Assembly (NCBI GenBank): GCA_910588435.1
Contig: CAJUPL010000020.1
Span: 1-37,342 of the forward strand
Length of the DNA: 37,342 nucleotides
Origin: an uncultured Eggerthellaceae bacterium
Lineage (GTDB): Bacteria > Actinomycetota > Coriobacteriia > Coriobacteriales > Eggerthellaceae
Direction: 5' to 3'
The notes below the pieces were generated by a model. That model did no database searches and was not told the origin of the DNA. It saw nothing but the letters and a program-made list of their open reading frames with translations. Numbering within the stretch: the stretch's first letter is position 1; the number at the start of each line of letters is the position of its first letter. Positions 31,601-37,342 of the stretch are shown here, piece by piece. Both the position numbers and the translations under genes were made by a program.

Positions 31601-34600
31601 GAAGACGCGCAGCAGCAGGCCGCAGACGCAGCCGCCGCTGACGTGATCGCCCAGGGCGGCGCCGTGGTCACCGAAGAGGACCAGGCCAACAACGCCACCG
31701 CCTCTGCAGTGGCAGAGACCCAGCAGCTCCTGGCAGCAGTGGGCGTTGTCACTGACTACAACTACGCAACCGAAGACCTCTCCGTAAGCACGAACGGCAC
31801 CGTCCGCGCCTACGAAGAGGGTGAGACGGAAGTCACCGTCACCCGCACGCTTGACAACCAGGTCCTGGCACAGGCATCCCGCCAGGTCCTCGTCCCGCAA
31901 GCGCGCACAGCAGCAGCGCCAAGCAACGCGTCCATCCCCGTTGCCTACGCTGACTCTGACGGTCAGGCCCGCATGGACTATATAGATGAGGTCTACGGCC
32001 CTGACTCAGTCCACGGCGAAGACAAGTCCGGCCAGCGGTGGGGCGGCTCCAACCTCCTCTGGGACGTTCGCTACAACAGCCTGTCCTACCCTGCCACCAA
32101 CACGCTGGTCATCTGGCCGCACGCAACCACGGGCAAGGTGTCCGCAACCACCACGGTTGGCACGGACGCCCCATGGTTCACTGACCCCAAGGTTGACGTC
32201 TCCCAGATCGACTACATCGCCGTCCTCGGTGACAAGCAGATCACCCTTGAGGCAGGCACGCCAAACCTGTTCAAGGGCTTCACCCGCCTGAAGGCCATCA
32301 ATCAAGATGACAGCGCGTCCACTGACAAGCGCACCTTCGGCGAAGGCAACTACCGCACGGTCACGCAGGGCATCTACCCCTACCAGCAGATCAAGGTGGG
32401 CACCCAGGACTTCGCGGGCTTTGACTTCTCCACGGCAACCAACCTGTCAGGCATGTTCGAAGGCTGCACCTCCCTGGCGCAGGCCATCATCCCTGACATC
32501 TGCACCAACACCAACGGCGTTGACATGGGCGCCATGTTCCGCGGCTGCACCCTGCTCACGCACGTGCAGCTCACTGCGTCCGACGCCGCCAACCGCGGCA
32601 CCGCATCCAACATGCGCGAGATGTTCGCCGAATGCACCAATCTCGGTGGTGACTCCCGCGGCATGGGCAACCGCCCAGACGTGGTCCTCACCGGCCTTGG
32701 CACCTCCGGCGTCTCCGGTGACTACGCGTCCTTCGGCGGCGGCGACGGCCAGTCCGGCATGAACAACATGTTCCGCGGCTGCACCAACATCGTGAATCCC
32801 GTGCAGTCCAACGGCGCCTACGCCAAGAACCCCATGCCCGCCAAGGTGGTCATCGGCAACGGCTGGTCCAAGGTCCTGAACGGCTTCTTCTGGAACCGCT
32901 CCATCATTGACCAGAAACCTGAGTACATCATGGCGTCCAGCGTTGACGTCTACGGCGGCCCAACTGACCCCATCAACGTCATGCGCCGCCCCAACACCGT
33001 CTCTGAGGACAACGGCCTGTCCTACGTCTATGACGGCAAGATCAACCTCATGGACGGCACGGCCGTGAACCGCATGAACACCTGGGTAGCGCGTGAGTAC
33101 CTCATCTACCCGGTGGCCATGATCGAGGTCCTGGGCAACACCGGCCAGTTCGAATTCGGTGACCTCGTCACCGGCGGCCCGGCAGGCCACACTGAGAACG
33201 CCAACGAGTCCTACGACCAAGAGGTCCTCTACGCTCTGCGCCGCAACGCGCAAACGCAGGACATGACGCTGATCATCTACCCCAACCAGCAGAACGCCGG
33301 CGGCGGCCGCATGGCCAGCTTCTCAGAGACGAAGCTCCCGCCGTGGGCAGCAGGTTACGCGTCTGACATCAAGAACATCTTCATCTACCCCAACGTCATC
33401 GCGGGTGACTCGCTCTACCAGGCCTTCGCGAACCTCCCTAACCTGAAGTACGCGGACGTCTCCAACCTCCAGGTCACGGACGAGACCACCAACATGACGT
33501 CCATGTTCCAGGGTGACCGCACGCTGAAGGCGGTCAGCAATGTCTACAACGACACCGGCATGGGCTTCTTCGGCATGTTCACCGGCAATGCCCGCCAGAT
33601 CGGCACCAATGAGAACGGCGTCATGCTGGGCTACAACTGGGACACCTCAGGCCTGCAAACGGCAGACTTCATGTTCTACAACTGCTCCAGCCTGATCTAC
33701 GCCAACCTTAACAACTTCGCCAACACGGGCTCCACCGGCAAAGAGGGCTTCTCCGCAACCAACATGTTCGGGAACACCTTCTCCACCACTGACACCTCAG
33801 GCCAGCGCACTCAGGGCGCCAGGATCGCCAACTTCGGCACCGGCCCGCGCGCGAACCTGTCCAACATGTTCGGCAACGCCTTCAACGCAGAGGCCTACAT
33901 CCCAGGGCTCTCCTTCGCGAGCCTTGACACCGTGGGCACCGGTGACGGCGCCAACCTCTCCGGCATGTTCTCCGGCGCCAAGCGCCTGGGCTATGTCGGC
34001 CCCTCCGCCGCGTTCGACCCAAGCCTGATCTTCCGCAACGTTGGCACCGGCGCCAACGCCAACCTCTCAAGCATGTTCGAAGGCTGCTCCAACCTGATCT
34101 CCGTCAAGGGCACGCAGGTGGGCACCGGTGACGGCGCCAACCTCACCAACATGTTCGCGCACATCGGTGAGACGGCCGACGCCGTCCCCAACACCTCCGC
34201 GGCATACTCCATCACAATGGACGGCTTCGCGTCCGGCAACGGCGTCATCATGACCAACCTCTACGCCGGCTCGTTCTCCAACAGCGCGTACGCCAACTGC
34301 AACGTCACCATCGGCATCATGCCGCAGACGCTGCCCGCATACACCACCGGCCAGGGCGCCGCTGACATGACGGGCCTCATGCAAGGCGCCGCCAACGTCA
34401 ACCGCGTTGACATGCGCGGCCTGCCCCACATGATGGTCAAGCCCGGCGAGGAAGTGCAGCCCCAGCCCGCGCTCAGCATGCGCAGCGCATTCGAGGGCCT
34501 GGCGCGCATCACCTCAGTGGAATCCACCAACTTCCTGATGTCCGGCTCTGACTCCGTCAGCCTGGACGCCGGCAAGCTCTACTTCGCCAACACCCACACC

Positions 34601-37342
34601 TTCGCGAACGTGACCAGCCTTGAGTCCGCATTCTCAGGCATGACCACGCTGCGCACCGCAAACCTTGAGGACATGTGGGTCCACAACGCCAACACCAACC
34701 CAACCGTCAGCTTGGCGTCCATGTTCGCGAACTGCCCCGCGCTTGAAACAGCCAACCTGGGCACCTCTGCCAACAACGCCGATGAGGGCCAGATGATCAA
34801 GATGGCCCTGGCGCGTGACCTGAGGTATATGTTCGCCGCCAGCGCGGATGCGCCCAACAATGCGCTCCGCATCGTGAACCTCTCCGGCATCAGCACCAGC
34901 TACGTTCAGGGTGACGTGAACTCCTACGGTGACACCCGCTCATATATGTATGGCATGTGGGACAACTGCAAGCTGATCGGCAACGCCACGGGCACTGAGG
35001 TGGTTCCCGGAACTGACCCAGGCACGAACGGCGCTCAGGGCAACGCTCCCTGGATCACCCTCGGCACTGGCTGGACCAAGATCCTGAACGGCTTCTTCTG
35101 GGCCCGCGCCTCACAGGCGGCCAACCCGGCATACGTCATGCAGCCCAACGTGCGCGTGTTCGTCTCCGGTGGCCCGGCAGCTGTCAATGACAACCGTGAC
35201 CAGCTGATGACATGCCCCAACGTGTCCATCGGCTCCACGCAGTACAAGTTCCTGGGCAAGATCCTCCTCTCTGACAAGGCAGCGCTGAACCGCACCTCTG
35301 TCTGGCTGCGCGCAGGCTACGTCAATGACAACCTTGACTACTCCAACATCGGCCAGACCCTTGGCAACACCGGCCAGGAGTTCGGCTCCAACATCCTGAT
35401 CGGTGGCTTCGTGGGTGACCCGTCCATCAACAATGGCGAAGACGTCATCTGGGCCATCCGCAACAACGGCGGCAACACCCCCGGTTCCGGCACGCTGGTC
35501 ATCTACCCGGCGGCCTCCTCCGGTGCAACCGCGGCCAACCCAACCAAGATCATGTCCTTCACTGACGGCGACGGTGACTCGCCCGCGCCTTGGGCCGGCT
35601 CCTATGAGGGCCTGGACACCTACGCCGCCAGCTTCTATCAGGTGAAGGTGTTCCCGGGCGTTCAGGCCAACACCTCCCTGAAGTCCATGTTCGAAGATTG
35701 CGTGAACCTGCAGCATGCAGACCTCACCAACTTCGTGATCACCTCTGACACCACCACCATGGAACGCATGTTCGCTGGCTGCTCCAGCGTGCAAGCGGTC
35801 CGCTCCAACACCGCTGTCTCCGGCGGCGGCGTGCAGCAGGGCGGCAACCTGGCCGCATGGTCAACGGGCGTGAACTTCAACGGCTCCACGTTCGACACCT
35901 CCGGCATCACCAATGCCTATGAGATGTTCGCTGACAACGGATCCATGGGTGTCGTGAACATGGTCAATATGTTCACGGGCACCCAGCCCATCAATGTCGA
36001 ACGCATGTTCGCCAACACCGTCAGCCTCTATGACGTCACCATCCGCAACTTCGCGCAGAACGCTCAGCTGAACGCCAAGTCCATGTTCGAGAACGCGTTC
36101 CGCATGAATGACATGCAGGGCAACGTCATCACACCGCCCAGCTCATCCAACCGCGTCACGCTTGAGAACATCGCAGCTGGCAACCTTGCGAACAATGCCG
36201 GCTCAACGTTCGAGGCCATGATGAAGGGCGCTGACCGCGTGGCTGAGATCAACGCCACCAACGTCGGCAACGGTGACAACACCAACTTCTATGAGATGTT
36301 CGCCAACACAGCGAACGTCCGTTCGCTCAACCTCTCCAGCGTGGGCGACGGCGCTAGCGTGAACCTCTCTCGCATGATGGCTGGCTCGCTCTCCGGCAAC
36401 GGTGACCGCGTCACCGCAACGCTCTCCAGCGTTGGCTGCAACGCCTCCAACATGGAGTCCATGTTCCAGGATGCGTTCAACGGCAACAGCGCAGTGCAGA
36501 CCGTCTCTTGGAGGCACGGCAACTCCGCTGGTGCCACCAGCACGGCAAGCCCGTCTTCGTCCGCCAACCTGTTCTCAGGGTGCGCCGGCCTCACGGCTGC
36601 TGACATGACCGGCCTGCATGCGGCCTCCTCTGACATCTCCAATATGTTCCAGGGTTGCGAATCCCTGCGCAGCGTGCGCATGGCAACCGTCACTGAGCAG
36701 TCCATGGGCGCACTGACTTCTGCAATGAACGAAGGCGCTCTGATCCTGCCTCAGGATTGGGACATGAGCGGCGTGAAGACCATGGAATCGGCCTTTGCGA
36801 ACATGCGTTCTATAACCTCTTTCGCAGTGGAGGGCCTCTCCGCTAGCAGCAGCGTGAGCATGGCTAGCCTGCTGGCTGGCTGCTCCAACCTTGAGAGCGC
36901 AAGCCTCACGGCTGGCAGCCGCTCCATCGGCTCTGCGAATGACCTGCGCAACGCCTTCAACGGCTGCGCAAAGCTGAAGAACCTTGACCTCACCGGCGTG
37001 GGCACCACGCAGGTGAACGGCAACTCTTCCTCTTACGGTGAGATCGCCTCTGGCCAGCACGGCATGCTGGAAGGCTGTGACCTCCTTGCTTCTGACAAGG
37101 GCGGCGCAGTTGACGGCGGCGTCACCGCAACCATCAAGATCGGACCTGCCTTCGGGAAGGTCCTTGAGGGCTTCATCTGGGGCCGTGACGCTTCCACTGA
37201 TGACCCAACTTGGGTGCTGGCTTCCAGCACCTCTATCGAGGTATACGGCGGCCCGCAGACGGCTGCTGACCTGATGCGCCGTCCGAACGCCCACCTGGGG
37301 GCAGGCCTTGTGTGGGAGTTCACGGGACGCGTGCTCCCGGCT
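28652..37342 (+). CDS. Giant secreted BspA/DUF285-type repeat surface protein (5' part)
   Basis: One frame stays open for 2,897 codons to the window edge; no stop or wall anchor is seen. The start is uncertain: ATG 28,577 (AGGAG about 11 bases upstream), 28,640, 28,652 or 29,246. The N-terminus is Ala/Ser/Gln-rich; a basic stretch and a hydrophobic segment ending FGSAASA (about residues 246-270) form a probable signal peptide with a very long n-region. Then come BspA-type leucine-rich repeats (about 786-897, e.g. LPASLRTIGESAFEG), a Big_2-like Ig domain (about 923-1081) with a roughly 70-residue Ala/Gln-rich insert, and from about 1250 many DUF285-like units with MFxGCxxL. A module with GWxKxLNGFFW and GGP recurs at 32,861, 35,069 and 37,148, making super-repeats of about 0.7 kaa. 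Adhesion is inferred from such families. Confidence 0.9.
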   Translation, partial: MSNHERRSAEAGSTRLDAMREQFAAKLSSARHASQAKPGMRTEGAPAQTKEQSSGKSPKHASAPARAKRVVRVANACPVNRGRKIEAAAPAITQAQSQQTQAEVSTQAITTASAETASTQTLPSTPQGALDQAMLPKSDSAGQEICDIPSQISQTEAKDEAVSTDPKFARKATPSAARASRSSSQNNAIAHIYEGTVAMNESSESKKVANLIQSTERKSSAKAAQARKAAKRNKRAAAAASTKKRGATLRALTAAALAATLCFGSAASAFGTSQDADPAAGADAAATESTPDIISQETPIVSSTDNAAAGTQGQGAAAEGVDIISTQMRLTDSAGSGNASNTISGTVSMNSDTDVFQADGITYRAVLPQDLAQTYDMTPQAAVIGLTDSMLGQDTVEIPAQVTSNGITYDVVALGERAAGQARSAAAPGADAATKNAHIIGNGAGAYGMTAANAAATKLVLPASLIYIDVDALGALTNLENIEVSADNEVFAGHMGTLLVSDEVAQDTGELTSVRNASAVKLAFIPAAMRNVQLADHVQSIQSEALPYATKAASFHVPEANASFITTNDLLLRAVDADGNTIAPDATNAQADHLAVALRAAGAGTATVIPATVTYNDYTTPVTAIDAGAYAASATTQLTSIVSPAAIESIAERTTVTINDVEEQNTPPAFETATTEKATVALPAGAEDETQATWAAAGFTSFTTIGEAGSQETAGGTQETEDGQVTGDVQLTAPGEELVAGTATAGLTYTLLPDMTVEVGWSGRTSFATALNIPSSASIGDVSYPVSSIAKESFRGAPIQTLTLPASLRTIGESAFEGTTHLTTVDLGTSLRTIGYAAFKDSGLSEVWLPESLTTVGGEAFANCTNLSKIVARGQVSTVADTALSGCTGVTILVPDTKADTSAWNAARGLLVANNQIINYGINLPVDTLTIEKGQSANVFSANEGTAESTTDATATEAAADEASAGQAQELKAGILGGATATAEDAQQQAADAAAADVIAQGGAVVTEEDQANNATASAVAETQQLLAAVGVVTDYNYATEDLSVSTNGTVRAYEEGETEVTVTRTLDNQVLAQASRQVLVPQARTAAAPSNASIPVAYADSDGQARMDYIDEVYGPDSVHGEDKSGQRWGGSNLLWDVRYNSLSYPATNTLVIWPHATTGKVSATTTVGTDAPWFTDPKVDVSQIDYIAVLGDKQITLEAGTPNLFKGFTRLKAINQDDSASTDKRTFGEGNYRTVTQGIYPYQQIKVGTQDFAGFDFSTATNLSGMFEGCTSLAQAIIPDICTNTNGVDMGAMFRGCTLLTHVQLTASDAANRGTASNMREMFAECTNLGGDSRGMGNRPDVVLTGLGTSGVSGDYASFGGGDGQSGMNNMFRGCTNIVNPVQSNGAYAKNPMPAKVVIGNGWSKVLNGFFWNRSIIDQKPEYIMASSVDVYGGPTDPINVMRRPNTVSEDNGLSYVYDGKINLMDGTAVNRMNTWVAREYLIYPVAMIEVLGNTGQFEFGDLVTGGPAGHTENANESYDQEVLYALRRNAQTQDMTLIIYPNQQNAGGGRMASFSETKLPPWAAGYASDIKNIFIYPNVIAGDSLYQAFANLPNLKYADVSNLQVTDETTNMTSMFQGDRTLKAVSNVYNDTGMGFFGMFTGNARQIGTNENGVMLGYNWDTSGLQTADFMFYNCSSLIYANLNNFANTGSTGKEGFSATNMFGNTFSTTDTSGQRTQGARIANFGTGPRANLSNMFGNAFNAEAYIPGLSFASLDTVGTGDGANLSGMFSGAKRLGYVGPSAAFDPSLIFRNVGTGANANLSSMFEGCSNLISVKGTQVGTGDGANLTNMFAHIGETADAVPNTSAAYSITMDGFASGNGVIMTNLYAGSFSNSAYANCNVTIGIMPQTLPAYTTGQGAADMTGLMQGAANVNRVDMRGLPHMMVKPGEEVQPQPALSMRSAFEGLARITSVESTNFLMSGSDSVSLDAGKLYFANTHTFANVTSLESAFSGMTTLRTANLEDMWVHNANTNPTVSLASMFANCPALETANLGTSANNADEGQMIKMALARDLRYMFAASADAPNNALRIVNLSGISTSYVQGDVNSYGDTRSYMYGMWDNCKLIGNATGTEVVPGTDPGTNGAQGNAPWITLGTGWTKILNGFFWARASQAANPAYVMQPNVRVFVSGGPAAVNDNRDQLMTCPNVSIGSTQYKFLGKILLSDKAALNRTSVWLRAGYVNDNLDYSNIGQTLGNTGQEFGSNILIGGFVGDPSINNGEDVIWAIRNNGGNTPGSGTLVIYPAASSGATAANPTKIMSFTDGDGDSPAPWAGSYEGLDTYAASFYQVKVFPGVQANTSLKSMFEDCVNLQHADLTNFVITSDTTTMERMFAGCSSVQAVRSNTAVSGGGVQQGGNLAAWSTGVNFNGSTFDTSGITNAYEMFADNGSMGVVNMVNMFTGTQPINVERMFANTVSLYDVTIRNFAQNAQLNAKSMFENAFRMNDMQGNVITPPSSSNRVTLENIAAGNLANNAGSTFEAMMKGADRVAEINATNVGNGDNTNFYEMFANTANVRSLNLSSVGDGASVNLSRMMAGSLSGNGDRVTATLSSVGCNASNMESMFQDAFNGNSAVQTVSWRHGNSAGATSTASPSSSANLFSGCAGLTAADMTGLHAASSDISNMFQGCESLRSVRMATVTEQSMGALTSAMNEGALILPQDWDMSGVKTMESAFANMRSITSFAVEGLSASSSVSMASLLAGCSNLESASLTAGSRSIGSANDLRNAFNGCAKLKNLDLTGVGTTQVNGNSSSYGEIASGQHGMLEGCDLLASDKGGAVDGGVTATIKIGPAFGKVLEGFIWGRDASTDDPTWVLASSTSIEVYGGPQTAADLMRRPNAHLGAGLVWEFTGRVLPA

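Noticed and set aside
32447..33253. 268-residue minus-strand frame and many similar frames in 28.6-37.3 kb
   Set aside because: All are antisense or shifted-frame shadows of the giant gene in GC-rich DNA.

Overview
The window is a chromosome-origin region from a bacterium that is most likely an actinomycete relative of class Coriobacteriia. This is an inference from the gene set, the DnaA and RpmH sequences, the GC-rich flanks and the BspA/DUF285-type giant surface protein; no rRNA or other marker confirms it. No tRNA, rRNA or CRISPR array was seen.

Left arm, minus strand, reading away from the origin: dnaN and recF, then gyrB and gyrA (split by a small GIY-YIG nuclease gene framed by perfect 29-bp inverted repeats), then a small membrane protein, trkH, an OB-fold-like lipoprotein and rsgA, with the last three joined by 4-base stop/start overlaps. 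Centre, about 12.86-15.08 kb: AT-rich DNA with a perfect DnaA box, an unusual ATPase/winged-helix gene and the dnaA promoter. Right arm, plus strand: dnaA, rpmH, rnpA, yidD, yidC, jag, parA, parB, with rsmG reversed between jag and parA. Four perfect parS sites lie here and one near-match lies in rsgA. dnaA points toward rpmH rather than toward dnaN, which is a rearranged order. Beyond parB come rlmN (minus), a D-Ala-D-Ala ligase, an aminotransferase (minus), a small membrane protein and a second, divergent ligase homologue. From about 28.6 kb to the right edge runs one giant open frame (about 2,900 codons, no stop in the window) for a secreted, repeat-built surface protein behind a structured leader.

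The most striking content is between the genes. Nearly every large intergenic space holds a mosaic of short hairpins arranged in one fixed order (called here M1-M2-M3-H1(n)-H2-H3-H4). At least eight loci carry it. The arm sequences differ from copy to copy but change together, so pairing is kept. Six of the loci start just after a stop codon in the sense direction. A second small family, with two TGACC-N5-GGTCA palindromes around an 11-bp stem, sits upstream of dnaN and inside one mosaic. These structured elements are the best candidate here for something undescribed.

Base composition is GC-rich in the left arm and the giant gene, and distinctly AT-richer from dnaN to parB. Together the genes serve replication initiation, topology, chromosome segregation, membrane-protein insertion, ribosome maturation and cell-wall precursor synthesis, with a large adhesin-like gene at the right.
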